Positions 32,208 through 40,380 of a stretch of 64,000 nucleotides of DNA are shown in pieces. The first letter of the stretch is position 1; each line of letters begins with the position of its first letter. Origin of the DNA: Actinoplanes couchii (GTDB lineage: Bacteria > Actinomycetota > Actinomycetes > Mycobacteriales > Micromonosporaceae); contig NZ_BOMG01000039.1 in the NCBI RefSeq assembly GCF_016862075.1, forward strand, positions 124,001 through 188,000, read 5' to 3'. A program made the position numbers and the translations under genes. A model generated the notes under the pieces. It ran no database searches and was not told where the DNA came from. It saw only the letters and a program-made list of their open reading frames with translations.

Positions 32208-32951
32208 GCCGTCGGCGATCAGCCCGACGTCGGGCACCCGGTCCCCCGGCACGTAGGGCTCCACGGTCAGCGTCCGGGTCCGGCCGACCCGGATCTGCTG
32301 CCCCGGCGCCAGGACGTGGCCTTCGGCGAGCCGGCTCGCCAGCTGGTTCAGAACGCCGGCCGCCTCACCGACCTGCTCGGCCGCGATCCCGGTGATCAGA
32401 TCCGGTCGCCCGAACTTGGCCATCCCCCGGGTGTGCACCGGATGCCCGAACCCGGGCACCGGATCGGCCTCGGCGACCACACTGATCTCCCGCATCACCG
32501 TGAACGGCCGGTGCGGATCCAGCTCGGCGACCTTCGGCGCCGGATACCAGTCATGCGCGTACGCGTCGAGCACCGCGACCGCTCCGGCCCGGCACACCTC
32601 CGCCGCGACCGCCCACGCCAGCTGCAGATGGGTCAGATCCGACGGGTCGGCGACGGTCAGCTGGATCGTGTAGCAGCTGGTGGCCGCGTCCAGCACCGTC
32701 GCGTCCGGCAGCTCCCTCTCGGCCAGGGCCCGCAACGGCCCGGTCCGCCACCCGTCGATCCACCCGGGATTGTCCGCCCAGTGATGCAGCCGCACGTCGA
32801 GCGCGCCCACCGGAGCCGCGGCCGGAACCGCCCCGGTGAGATCCATTCCGGTCAACACCTCCCCACCGGTGAAGGCGACGAGCATGACCGCGGCCTCCCG
32901 CCCGGTGGGCCGATGTGCGGGACGCGACCAGGGTTCAACCGGAGAGATCAC
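32187..32951 (-). CDS. Hypothetical protein, DUF4261-like
   Basis: Up to 254 aa; an internal ATG (MLVAFTGGEV, about 32885) could be the true start, giving about 232 aa. The motif VHTRGMAKFGRPDL resembles the conserved HTxGMxxFGxPDL of DUF4261-type proteins, with a preceding segment on a possible substrate pocket (YAHDWYPAPKVAELDPHRPF). Function unknown. It overlaps the convergent hypothetical gene at its 3' end. Confidence 0.65.
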   Translation of the reverse strand: MISPVEPWSRPAHRPTGREAAVMLVAFTGGEVLTGMDLTGAVPAAAPVGALDVRLHHWADNPGWIDGWRTGPLRALAERELPDATVLDAATSCYTIQLTVADPSDLTHLQLAWAVAAEVCRAGAVAVLDAYAHDWYPAPKVAELDPHRPFTVMREISVVAEADPVPGFGHPVHTRGMAKFGRPDLITGIAAEQVGEAAGVLNQLASRLAEGHVLAPGQQIRVGRTRTLTVEPYVPGDRVPDVGLIADGLLLAEV

Positions 32952-32997
32952 GCGGCCATCCTGCCACCGCGCCCGTCCCGACGCCGACTCGTGGAAG

Positions 32998-33591
32998 TCA
33001 CGGCGCCGACCCTCCGGCGACCCACGGGCTCACCGCGACCCGGCCGGTGCTGCCGACGTCGACCGACAGCTCCCGCACCTGCGCCGGTTGCCCGTCCCCC
33101 ACCGCGACACTCACGAACGCGCCGGTCACCGCCTTGTCGGTGGTCAGATTGCGCCACACCAGCAGCGCCCGCGCCGATTTCCCGGGCCGCACGGTGACCC
33201 GCTCCGGAGCCACCATCCACTGGTCGATCGGGCTGACTTCGTCAACACCATGCAGCGTCCGTACGTCCAACGCCTGGCGATCCGGACCGAGCACCTCGAG
33301 CACCGGATAGCCCTCGACGTCGAACGCGGCAGTCCCGCAGTTGTGCAACTCGATCCCCACCGCACGCAGCCCCATGGCCGCCGACCCGTCCCCGACGGTG
33401 ATCCGGGAGCCCCGCACACATTCCGGCACCGCAACCGCGCCCGACGCCGAAGCCGACACCGACGCCGACGTGGCTGCCGTCGGTTCGGGCGGTTCAGGCC
33501 GGTTGTCCGGACCCGGCTGATACTTCAACGGCGCCGGAATGGAACACGCACCGAGCGCCAGAACCACCAGAAGAAGCAGGCTTCGTCGCAC
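32998..33591 (-). CDS. DUF4232-type lipoprotein
   Basis: 197 aa with a lipoprotein signal (LLLLVVLALGAC; Cys16 lipidated), a Pro/Thr/Ser/Ala linker and a beta-sandwich matching DUF4232 (MGLRAVGIELHNCGTAAFDV, GYPVLEVLGPDRQ). Predicted to sit on the outer face of the membrane. It diverges from the PepSY gene; the shared promoter region carries an 11-bp-spaced direct repeat also found in front of the nearby two-component genes. Function unknown. Confidence 0.88.
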   Translation of the reverse strand: MRRSLLLLVVLALGACSIPAPLKYQPGPDNRPEPPEPTAATSASVSASASGAVAVPECVRGSRITVGDGSAAMGLRAVGIELHNCGTAAFDVEGYPVLEVLGPDRQALDVRTLHGVDEVSPIDQWMVAPERVTVRPGKSARALLVWRNLTTDKAVTGAFVSVAVGDGQPAQVRELSVDVGSTGRVAVSPWVAGGSAP

Positions 33592-33599
33592 CAGACCCC

Positions 33600-33617
33600 C
33601 TTAGCCGGGCCTTAACG
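33600..33617. promoter_or_regulatory. Direct-repeat operator upstream of DUF4232 and PepSY genes
   Basis: CTTAGCC (33600-33606) and CTTAACG (33611-33617) are spaced 11 bp start to start. The same motif and phase occur three times in front of the OmpR-type regulator, as expected for a head-to-tail OmpR-family dimer site. Confidence 0.55.
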
Positions 33618-33697
33618 TTCGCACAGCGTGCCCATAGTGATCTTCCCGAGAAAGTGATCCCTGTCAGAACGACCCCCCATTCGACAGGGAGTACGAC

Positions 33698-34447
33698 ATG
33701 AAGGTCACCAGGACGACCGGAGCCGTGATGCTGGCGGCGGGCGCACTCACGGTGCTGGGTTTCGCTGGAACCGCACTGGCCAACGCGGACGACAGCCGCC
33801 CCCGCACAGCCGCGTCCCCCAGCCCGTCCGCCGACGACACGTTCACCCCCGGCACTGACGACACGTTCGGCCCCGACGACTCCTCGTCCGCGTCCCCGGA
33901 GAACTCGTTCTCGGACGACTCCTTCTCGAACGACTCCTTCTCGGACGACTCCTTCTCGGACGACTCCTCCCCGGACGGCTCCTTCTCCGCGTCGCCGGAG
34001 GATTCCAGCAGCCCGTCCCCGTCCCACTCGTCCTCGTCCAGTTCGTCCCCGGACGATTCGGTCACGGCGTCCCCGAGTTCGTCGGCCACGTCGGCCGCCC
34101 CCATCCGCATCACCGCGGGCCAGGCGAAGACGATCGCCTTGAGGGCGGCGGGTGGAGGCCGCATCGAGTCCATCGAACGCGAAACCGAACACGGCCGCCT
34201 GGTCTGGGACGTGGACGTGATCCGCAACGGCATCGAACACGACATCGACGTGGACGCCGCCACAGGCAAGGTGACCCGCCACCGCACCGACGACGACCGA
34301 GCCCATTCCACCAGGTCCAACGACGACACCCGAGGTCACGGCAGCGACGACAGCCGAGGCCGAGGCGGCGACGACCACCGGGGCCACGGCAGCGACGACA
34401 AGCACGACGACGACAGCCGGGGTCGAGGCCACGGCAGCGACGACTGA
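33698..34447 (+). CDS. Secreted PepSY-domain protein with acidic repeats and His/Asp tail
   Basis: 249 aa. A signal peptide (about 1-29, ending TALANA) leads into a Ser/Asp-rich repeat region (FSDDSFSNDSFSDDSFSDD), then a PepSY domain at ~138-200 (ITAGQAKTIALRAAGGGRIE, WDVDVIRNGIEHDIDVDAAT) and a C-terminal tail rich in Asp, His, Gly and Arg (RGHGSDDSRGRGGDDHRGHG). PepSY proteins of this kind are often linked to two-component systems, as here. The acidic and His-rich flanks could bind cations; this is inference. Confidence 0.88.
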   Translation: MKVTRTTGAVMLAAGALTVLGFAGTALANADDSRPRTAASPSPSADDTFTPGTDDTFGPDDSSSASPENSFSDDSFSNDSFSDDSFSDDSSPDGSFSASPEDSSSPSPSHSSSSSSSPDDSVTASPSSSATSAAPIRITAGQAKTIALRAAGGGRIESIERETEHGRLVWDVDVIRNGIEHDIDVDAATGKVTRHRTDDDRAHSTRSNDDTRGHGSDDSRGRGGDDHRGHGSDDKHDDDSRGRGHGSDD

Positions 34448-34470
34448 CCTCACCCACCCCGATTCCCCGA

Positions 34471-34501
34471 CTGGCCGGCCCGGATTCCCGGAGCCGGCCA
34501 G
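34471..34501. terminator. Hairpin downstream of the PepSY gene
   Basis: CTGGCCGGC and GCCGGCCAG form a perfect 9-bp stem around a 13-base loop 24 bp after the PepSY stop. No T-run follows, which is common in high-GC genomes. Confidence 0.5.
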
Positions 34502-34582
34502 ACCTGTCCCTCCAGCCACGAAAGCAACGGCGGAGGCCACGGCAGCAACGCCGGGGAGCCGCAGGAGCGACGTCGGAGAGCC

Positions 34583-34654
34583 ATGGAAAGGACGACGGGC
34601 AGGACTCTCACCGAGTTGTGCTCGAAGGTCTTCGAAGAGGGCGACTACTGGTGA
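34583..34654 (+). CDS. Possible 23-residue small ORF
   Basis: ATG 34583 follows CGGAGAG at a suitable distance and opens a 23-residue frame ending TGA 34652-34654. The peptide ends CSKVFEEGDYW. It lies between convergent genes and overlaps nothing. It may be a gene remnant, a small regulatory peptide or chance; I do not recognise it. Confidence 0.25.
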   Translation: MERTTGRTLTELCSKVFEEGDYW

Positions 34655-34689
34655 GCTGAGCCGCCCGAGATCGGCAAGTCCGCGATGGA

Positions 34690-35940
34690 TCACCCGGCGG
34701 CGAACCGCAGCCGGACCATCGCACCGCCCGTCGGTGGGGAGGAGATCTCGAACGACGCTGCCGCCCGGCGGGCGATGTCCAGGCCCAGGCCGGTGGAGCC
34801 GCCACCGGATGCGCCGCGGCGGGAGGACTCCGGGGGCAGACCGGGGCCCGAGTCGGCGACCGTCAACGAGGCGCCGCCGGTGGTCAGTGGGGTCAGGGTC
34901 ACCGAGAACGGTGTGCCGTCCGGGGTGTGCGCGAACACGTTGCCGAGCAGGGCGTCCAGCGCGGCCGCCAGGTCGTCAGCGGCCACCGCCACCGGCAGCG
35001 GCGCCGACGGCAGGTCCTGCTGGACGGCCCGGCCGGTGTCCTCGGCCAGCACCGCCCAGAACGCGACCCGGTCCGCCACCACCGCCGTCGCGTCGCAGCT
35101 CACAGCGGTCGTGGGGGTGACAGTGGCACGGCGGGTCTGCTGGATGACCGCGGTGACGGCCCGGGCGACCTGGTCGGCGGCGGCCGCGACCCGGGACGAC
35201 TCCTCCGGGTCGCGCAGGGACTCGGCTTCCAGGCGCAGCGCGGTCAACGGGGTGCGCAGGCGGTGGGACAGGTCGGCGACCCGTTCGCGCTCGGTGGCGA
35301 GCAGGTCCTGGATGCGCCCGGCCAGGTGGTTGAGGGCGCCGGCGACCTCACGGAGCTCGGGTGGGCCGGCGGGTTCGGCGCGGGCGTCGAGTTCGGCGGA
35401 GGCGAGCCGGTGCGAGACGGCGGAGAGCTGGCTGATCGGGGCGGTGATGGTGCGGGCCAGCCGGTCGGCGACGAACAGTCCGAGCAGCACCAGCACCAGG
35501 CCGAGCAGGGCCAGCAGGGTCCAGGCGCGGGTGACGCCACGGCTGAGTTCCGACGCGGGAACCAGGGCGCGGATCACCGTGGTCCCGGCGGTGCCGCTGA
35601 CCGGGACGACCAGTTCCCGCCCGGCGTCGACGGTGACGGTGAGTGCGGCGTTGCGGGTGGCGGCCAGCCGGACCCCGGGGGTGCGGGCGGACGGCGCACC
35701 GAGCACGGTGCCGTCGGGCAGGAAGACGGTGACCGGCACACTCTGGGCGGTCACCGTCACCTGCAGCGCGGCGGCCTCCCCGGCGCCGGCCAGCGGCACG
35801 ATCGACTGGATGACGTCGGCGGCCCGGCTGAGCGCCCGGTCCTCGGCGGCCTGGCGGACCAGGACCGCGAGCGGCACCAGGAAGGCCAGCAGGATCAGCA
35901 CCATGGTCGACGCGACGAGCAGGGTCAGGCGGGCTCTCAT
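34690..35940 (-). CDS. Sensor histidine kinase (OmpR-partner class)
   Basis: 416 aa. Two membrane helices (~7-30 and ~145-168) flank an extracytoplasmic sensor; a HAMP segment follows, then an H-box (VADLSHRLRTPLTALRLEAE), an N-box (LDALLGNVFAHTPDGTPF) and G-boxes (DSGPGLP, GGGSTGLGLDIARR). ATG 35940 overlaps the stop of the response regulator gene upstream (ATGA), fixing the start. Together with the PepSY protein and the small membrane protein at 36719 it forms an envelope-sensing locus; signal unknown. Confidence 0.92.
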   Translation of the reverse strand: MRARLTLLVASTMVLILLAFLVPLAVLVRQAAEDRALSRAADVIQSIVPLAGAGEAAALQVTVTAQSVPVTVFLPDGTVLGAPSARTPGVRLAATRNAALTVTVDAGRELVVPVSGTAGTTVIRALVPASELSRGVTRAWTLLALLGLVLVLLGLFVADRLARTITAPISQLSAVSHRLASAELDARAEPAGPPELREVAGALNHLAGRIQDLLATERERVADLSHRLRTPLTALRLEAESLRDPEESSRVAAAADQVARAVTAVIQQTRRATVTPTTAVSCDATAVVADRVAFWAVLAEDTGRAVQQDLPSAPLPVAVAADDLAAALDALLGNVFAHTPDGTPFSVTLTPLTTGGASLTVADSGPGLPPESSRRGASGGGSTGLGLDIARRAAASFEISSPPTGGAMVRLRFAAG

Positions 35941-36617
35941 GACGGGCTGCTCAGCCGGACGCCGACACCACGGACGGTGTGCAGGTAGCGCGGCTCCAGC
36001 GCGGTTTCGCCGAGTTTGCGGCGCAGCCAGGACAGGTGCACGTCGACGGTCTTGTCGGCACCGCCGTACGGCACCTGCCACACCTCGCTGAGCAGCTCCC
36101 GTTTGGTGACCACCTGGCCGGCCCGCAACGCCAGGTGGTGCAGCAGGTCGAACTCGCGCGGGGTCAGCTCGACGGTCGCCCCGTCCAGGGTGACGGCGCG
36201 GGCCGCCTGGTCGATGCGCAGGCCGCCGACCTCCAGCACCGGGGACGGCTCGGCCGCGCCGCCACGCCGCAGGACGGCCCGGATCCGGGCGTCGAGCTGG
36301 GCGGCGGTGAACGGTTTCACCACGTAGTCGTCGGCGCCGGCGTCCAGCAGCCGGACCATCTCGGTCTCCTCGTCGCGGGCGGTCGCCACGATCACCGGGA
36401 TGGTGCTGACCGCCCGCAGCATGCGCAGCAGCTCACGCCCGTCGAGGTCGGGCAGCCCCAGGTCGAGCACGATCAGGTCGGGCCGCTCGGCGAGGGCGGT
36501 CTGCAACCCCTCCATGGCGGCAGCCGACGCCGCCACCGCGTGCCCGCGCTCCCGCAGGGCGCGCAGCAGGGTGGTCCGGATCGCCGGGTCGTCCTCGATC
36601 AACAGGAGTCTCGCCAC
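35937..36617 (-). CDS. OmpR/PhoB-family response regulator
   Basis: 226 aa. Receiver with phospho-Asp in LIVLDLGLPDLDG and Lys in VVKPF; winged-helix output domain with ELTPREFDLLHHLALRAG and the recognition region VDVHLSWLRRKLGE and HTVRGVGVRL. It precedes its kinase with a 4-bp overlap. Its own promoter region holds three CTTARC-type heptamers on an 11-bp lattice, which also appear in front of the PepSY and DUF4232 genes: likely its binding sites (inference). Confidence 0.95.
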   Translation of the reverse strand: MARLLLIEDDPAIRTTLLRALRERGHAVAASAAAMEGLQTALAERPDLIVLDLGLPDLDGRELLRMLRAVSTIPVIVATARDEETEMVRLLDAGADDYVVKPFTAAQLDARIRAVLRRGGAAEPSPVLEVGGLRIDQAARAVTLDGATVELTPREFDLLHHLALRAGQVVTKRELLSEVWQVPYGGADKTVDVHLSWLRRKLGETALEPRYLHTVRGVGVRLSSPS

Positions 36618-36656
36618 GCCTGCACGGTAGCCCTCGGGCCCGACATAATCGTCGCT

Positions 36657-36696
36657 CTTAACCTGGCCTTAGCGTTGCCCGGTGCCCGGCTTAGCG
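36657..36696. promoter_or_regulatory. Direct-repeat operator between the two-component operon and 36719 gene
   Basis: CTTAACC (36657), CTTAGCG (36668) and CTTAGCG (36690) start at 11- and 22-bp intervals, so all lie on the same helical face. They resemble the pair at 33600-33617 in sequence and phase. Confidence 0.55.
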
Positions 36697-36718
36697 TTGC
36701 CGGGCGGATAGTTGCCTG

Positions 36719-37216
36719 GTGCGCCTCATCGACCGGCTGGGCCGGCTACCCCTGGTGATCCTCTTCGGCTGGGTCGTGGCGACCGTGCTGGCCGTGTCGG
36801 TCGGTGTGGTCGGCATCGGCCTGGTCGGTTCCGGCCTGTTCTCGCAGAAGAACGAGCCGTTGAGCGAGGCCGAGGTGGCGCGCGCCCTGCAGGGGGAGGA
36901 GACGATCGCCACACCCGAGACGTCGCGGAGCGGGCAGGCGGAGACCAGTCGACCGACGGAAACGGGCCGGCCCCCGGAAACCGGCACCAAAGCGACCTCC
37001 CATTCGACCCAGACCCGCGGCGGCACGGTGGTCGCCACCTGCGACGGCATCCTGTCGATGTCTCCCGCCCAGGGTTTCGCCGTGCACGAGCAGAAGCCGG
37101 ACGAGGGCGAATTCCGAAATGTCCGGGACAACCACCTGCGCGTCAAGGTCGATCTGGGCGACTGCGCCGGCGGTGTGCCCCAGCTTGAGGTGAGCGTCGA
37201 GAGCGACGACGACTGA
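36719..37216 (+). CDS. Small membrane protein linked to the two-component system
   Basis: 165 aa, family not recognised. One N-terminal helix (LPLVILFGWVVATVLAVSVG, about 10-45 in all), a Thr/Ser/Glu-rich linker and an extracytoplasmic domain with two Cys in CDGILSMSPAQGFAVHEQ and VDLGDCAGG. GTG 36719 starts it, divergent from the response regulator across the shared direct-repeat operator, so it is probably part of that regulon. Confidence 0.7.
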   Translation: MRLIDRLGRLPLVILFGWVVATVLAVSVGVVGIGLVGSGLFSQKNEPLSEAEVARALQGEETIATPETSRSGQAETSRPTETGRPPETGTKATSHSTQTRGGTVVATCDGILSMSPAQGFAVHEQKPDEGEFRNVRDNHLRVKVDLGDCAGGVPQLEVSVESDDD

Positions 37217-37233
37217 AGTGGGACAATGCAGGA

Positions 37234-37839
37234 ATGCTTCGTGTGGATCATGGTGTCGTAGCGGGCACCTTCAGCCTGGACGGCCAGACTTTCGACGTCG
37301 ACAACAACATCTGGGTCGTCGGTGACGACGAAGAGTGTGTGGTGATCGACGCCCCGCACGACGTGGACGCGATCCTGAAGGTGGTCGGTGACCGCCGTCT
37401 GGTCGCGATCGTCTGCACCCACGCCCACGACGATCATGTGCGGGTGGCCCCCGAGCTGCGGGAGCGCACCGGTGCGCCGATCCTGCTGCACCCGGCCGAG
37501 TTCCCGCTGTGGGAGCTGACGCACGGTTCGGACGTGTGGTGGAACGTGGATCTCACCGACGGCGCCCGGATCGAGGTCGCCGGCACCACCATCCAGGTGC
37601 TGCACACGCCCGGTCACGCCCCCGGCGCGGTCTGTCTGCACGTGCCCGAGCTGGGCTGTGTCTTCACCGGTGACACCCTGTTCAACGGCGGGCCCGGGGC
37701 CACCGGCCGGTCGTACTCGGACAAGGATCTGATCGTCGATTCGATCAAGTCGAAGCTGCTGGCCCTGCCCGGAGCGACGGTCGTGCACACCGGCCACGGC
37801 GACGACACGACGATCGAGGCGGAAGCCGCAAACCTTTAA
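37234..37839 (+). CDS. Metallo-beta-lactamase-fold hydrolase (glyoxalase II-like)
   Basis: 201 aa with the complete dinuclear metal site: CTHAHDDH (HxHxDH), HTPGHAPG, TGDTLF and HTGHGDD. Length and motif spacing fit the thioesterase/glyoxalase-II branch; a low-molecular-weight thiol ester is a plausible substrate. It begins 17 bp after the 36719 gene and could be cotranscribed. Element copy D follows its stop directly. Confidence 0.9.
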   Translation: MLRVDHGVVAGTFSLDGQTFDVDNNIWVVGDDEECVVIDAPHDVDAILKVVGDRRLVAIVCTHAHDDHVRVAPELRERTGAPILLHPAEFPLWELTHGSDVWWNVDLTDGARIEVAGTTIQVLHTPGHAPGAVCLHVPELGCVFTGDTLFNGGPGATGRSYSDKDLIVDSIKSKLLALPGATVVHTGHGDDTTIEAEAANL

Positions 37840-37842
37840 CCC

Positions 37843-37956
37843 CCTCTTTTTGGTACGCCGAACGGATCCACAACCGCACCGGCACGCCCGGTCCGGTCCC
37901 CGCGAGGCGGGCGGCACTCCCGGCCGCCTCGCGACCGCCGGGCGGGGAGCGTCACT
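37843..37956 (-). repeat. Recurrent 3' element, copy D
   Basis: Starts 3 bp after the hydrolase stop with CCCTCTTTTTGGTACGCCG; the complement of GTTCGGCGTACC lies at 37852-37863 and that of GTGCCGGTGCGGTTGTGG at 37868-37885, both identical to copy B. The hairpin here is GCGAGGCGG paired with CCGCCTCGC, a different sequence from copy B but still fully paired. Confidence 0.75.
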
Positions 37957-38851
37957 CCCGGGTTACCGCAGCCCGGATCCGATCAGCCGCCTGATCGGCG
38001 ACCACGTGCCCGCTCGGCCGGGTGACCAGGTCACTGAGCGCGAACATGTCCAGCACCCGCCCGATCCGGCCCCAGTCCTCGGCCAGCGGCAGATCGGCCG
38101 GTTGCCCCTCGGCGAACCCGGCGGCGAACCCGTCCAGGAACCCGTCCGGGTAGCCGTCCCCGAACCGGGCCATGTTGGCGGCATCCCCGTAGGCGCACCC
38201 GGAGTAGCTGAACTCCCAGTCCAGCACCGCATCCACCCGCCACCCCGAGCCGGCCCGGGAGACCAGCAGATTCTTCGGGTTGACGTCGGCGTGCACCAGC
38301 CGGGCGTGCCCGTCGACACCGGCCAGCACCGGGGCGCCGGCAGCACACAGCCGAACCCAGGCCGCCCGATCAGCCGCGTCGAGCCGCCCGTCCGGAACCT
38401 TCCTCATGCACTCCTCGGCCACCGGCCCGAGCTGCTGCGACCAGGGCGCTTCCGCCTTGACGGCGAGACTCCCGTCGACGAAGAACCCGGGCCGCTCGAA
38501 CGTGACCCCGGAGATCCCGGCGACGACCCGCCCCACCTCGGCCCCGAGCGCCCCCGCGTCGCTCCTGTTCAGCCCACCGTCGTCGAGCACACGGCTGAGA
38601 ACGGTCCCCGCCACGTACTCGATGACCATCACCTCGGGCCGGACCAGCAGCACGCCGGGAACCGGCACCACCGCACGGGCAGCCGCCATCACCCCCGCTT
38701 CGATCACCGGATCCCCACCCCCGGCCCGCACGACCACCTGCCGCTCCCCGAGGTCGACGAGCCGGGTCTCGTGCGAGAACCCACCCGCCAGCACCGTCGA
38801 GGACACCACCGCACCCCCGAGTTCCGCGGCGATCCCCCGAAGCTCCCGCAT
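37952..38851 (-). CDS. Phosphotransferase, APH family
   Basis: 299 aa. Catalytic loop VHADVNPKNLLV and metal-binding VLDWEFSYSG are as in APH-type kinases, with an N-terminal nucleotide region ending VVVRAGGGDP and a hinge MVIEYVAGTVL. Substrate unknown. It diverges from the SDR gene across the large inverted repeat at 38915-38964; its 3' end reaches into element copy D. Confidence 0.9.
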   Translation of the reverse strand: MRELRGIAAELGGAVVSSTVLAGGFSHETRLVDLGERQVVVRAGGGDPVIEAGVMAAARAVVPVPGVLLVRPEVMVIEYVAGTVLSRVLDDGGLNRSDAGALGAEVGRVVAGISGVTFERPGFFVDGSLAVKAEAPWSQQLGPVAEECMRKVPDGRLDAADRAAWVRLCAAGAPVLAGVDGHARLVHADVNPKNLLVSRAGSGWRVDAVLDWEFSYSGCAYGDAANMARFGDGYPDGFLDGFAAGFAEGQPADLPLAEDWGRIGRVLDMFALSDLVTRPSGHVVADQAADRIRAAVTRE

Positions 38852-38914
38852 CCACCCGTCCCGTCAGTCCACTGCCAGCTGTCCCGCCAGGCTATCGCCG
38901 ACCGCCGACGCCAG

Positions 38915-38964
38915 TTCTTGACCGATCGGTCCATCATCATTATGGTGGACCGATCAGTCAAGAA
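38915..38964. promoter_or_regulatory. Large inverted-repeat operator overlapping the SDR promoter
   Basis: TTCTTGACCGATCGGTCCA (38915-38933) and its near-perfect reverse complement (38946-38964, one mismatch) are separated by 12 bp. The left arm contains the self-complementary GACCGATCGGTC and the right arm GACCGATCAGTC, so two dimer sites may exist. A promoter, TTGACC-17-TATGGT (38918-38946), lies inside. The TetR gene downstream of the SDR is the likely binder. Confidence 0.7.
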
Positions 38965-38983
38965 TTACGACCTGGGAGAACTC

Positions 38984-39748
38984 GTGGGCCAGTTGGACGG
39001 GAAGACCGCTCTCATCACCGGGGGCAGCACGGGCATCGGGCTGGCGACCGCGCAGCGTTTCGTCGCGGAAGGGGCCCGGGTCTGGGTGACCGGCCGCCGG
39101 CAGGCCGAACTCGATGCCGCGGCCGCGCTGCTCGGCGACCGGGCGACGGCGGTCCGCAGTGACATCGCCGACCTGGACGACCTCGACCGGCTGTTCAGCC
39201 GCATCCGCGGGGCCGGCGACGGGCTGGACGTCGTGTTCGCCAACGCCGGTGGCGGCAGCGCCGTCGCCGGCATCGACGCGCTCACCCCGGAGAACTTCGA
39301 CCGGACCTTCGGCATCAACGTGCGCGGCACCGTCTTCACCGTGCAGAAGGCGCTGCCGCTGCTGGCCGACGGCGGCAGCATCGTGATCACCGGGTCCAGC
39401 AGCGCCAGTCGCGGCAACCCCGGATTCGGTGACTACTCCGCGTCGAAGGCGGCGATCCGTCAGTTCGCGCGGACCTGGGCGACGGAGCTGGCGCCCCGGC
39501 GGATCCGGGTGAACGTCGTCGTTCCCGGCCCGACCGACACCCCGGGACTGCGCGGCATCGCCCAGGAGCCGGAGCACGTGCAGCCGCTGCTCGCGGCGAT
39601 GGCCGGCACCGTGCCGCTCGGGCGGATCGCCGACCCCGCCGAGATCGCCGCCGCCGTCCTGTTCCTGGCGTCCGGCCAGTCCAGCTACGTGACCGGGAGC
39701 GAGCTGTTCGCCGACGGCGGTGAGGTGCAGACGTTCGCCACGGCCTGA
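38984..39748 (+). CDS. Short-chain dehydrogenase/reductase
   Basis: 254 aa classical SDR: cofactor motif TGGSTGIG, NAG in FANAGGG, catalytic Ser in ITGSSSAS and YSASK (Tyr, Lys), C-terminal PGPTDTPGL and VTGSELFADGG. GTG 38984 has GGGAGA 5 nt upstream and lies after the predicted transcription start (~38953); an in-frame ATG at 38942 overlaps the -10 box and is unlikely. Arg following the TG in VTGRR suggests NADP(H) preference (inference). A TetR gene follows, the usual SDR/TetR pairing. Confidence 0.92.
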   Translation: MGQLDGKTALITGGSTGIGLATAQRFVAEGARVWVTGRRQAELDAAAALLGDRATAVRSDIADLDDLDRLFSRIRGAGDGLDVVFANAGGGSAVAGIDALTPENFDRTFGINVRGTVFTVQKALPLLADGGSIVITGSSSASRGNPGFGDYSASKAAIRQFARTWATELAPRRIRVNVVVPGPTDTPGLRGIAQEPEHVQPLLAAMAGTVPLGRIADPAEIAAAVLFLASGQSSYVTGSELFADGGEVQTFATA

Positions 39749-39774
39749 CCGCAGTGTTCGCCACGGCCTGACCG
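39733..39774. repeat. 23-bp-period duplication of the SDR 3' end
   Basis: GTTCGCCACGGCCTGACCG occurs at 39733-39751 and again at 39756-39774; the first copy contains the SDR stop codon. It is a tandem duplication of the gene end, lying just before the TetR start. Confidence 0.85.
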
Positions 39775-39786
39775 TAGGGTGCTCGC

Positions 39787-40377
39787 ATGGCACGACCACG
39801 ACAGTTCGACGAGAAGGCCGTTCTGACCGCGGTCCGCGACCAGTTCTGGACCGCCGGCTACGCGGGCACCTCCCTGGACGACCTGCTCCGGGTCACCGGC
39901 CTCGGCAAAGGCAGCCTGTACGCCGCGTTCGGCGACAAGCGCTCGCTGCACAGGCGGGTGCTCGGCGACTACGTCGAGGCCACCCACGCCGCGCTCCGGG
40001 CCATGCTGACCGCGAGTCCCCGGGCGGTCGACGGCCTCCGCCGCTACCTGACCGCCCCCACCGAGGATCCCACCGGCGCCGCCGCGCTCCGGGGCTGCTT
40101 CCTGGGCAACAGCACCAGCGAGATGGCCGCCGCCGACACCGACATGCTGGCGGCGGCCCACCGCGCCTTCGAGGAGCGGACCGGCATCCTCGCCGAGGCC
40201 GTGGCGCGGGCACAGCACGAAGGCGACCTCCCCACCGGCACCGACCCGGCCGAGACCGCCCGGGCCGTCGTGACCGCACAGCAGGGCGTCGTCTTCATGG
40301 GCCGGACCGGTATGGACGTCACCGCACTGCGGGCCGTCGCCGAGACCCTCGCCGACCGGATCCTGTCCCGGGTCTGA
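39787..40377 (+). CDS. TetR-family regulator
   Basis: 196 aa. The N-terminal helix-turn-helix (GYAGTSLDDLLRVTGLGKGS, LYAAFGDKRSLHRRVL) is typical of the AcrR-like branch often found beside SDR genes; the C-terminal domain ends with FMGRTGMDVTALRAVAETLA. Lies 38 bp after the SDR and probably represses it through the inverted repeat at 38915-38964. Confidence 0.93.
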   Translation: MARPRQFDEKAVLTAVRDQFWTAGYAGTSLDDLLRVTGLGKGSLYAAFGDKRSLHRRVLGDYVEATHAALRAMLTASPRAVDGLRRYLTAPTEDPTGAAALRGCFLGNSTSEMAAADTDMLAAAHRAFEERTGILAEAVARAQHEGDLPTGTDPAETARAVVTAQQGVVFMGRTGMDVTALRAVAETLADRILSRV

Positions 40378-40380
40378 CGG

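Noticed and set aside
38942..38983. ATG 38942 as the SDR start
   Set aside because: It overlaps the predicted -10 box and lacks a ribosome binding site; GTG 38984 has both the site and the usual SDR N-terminal length.
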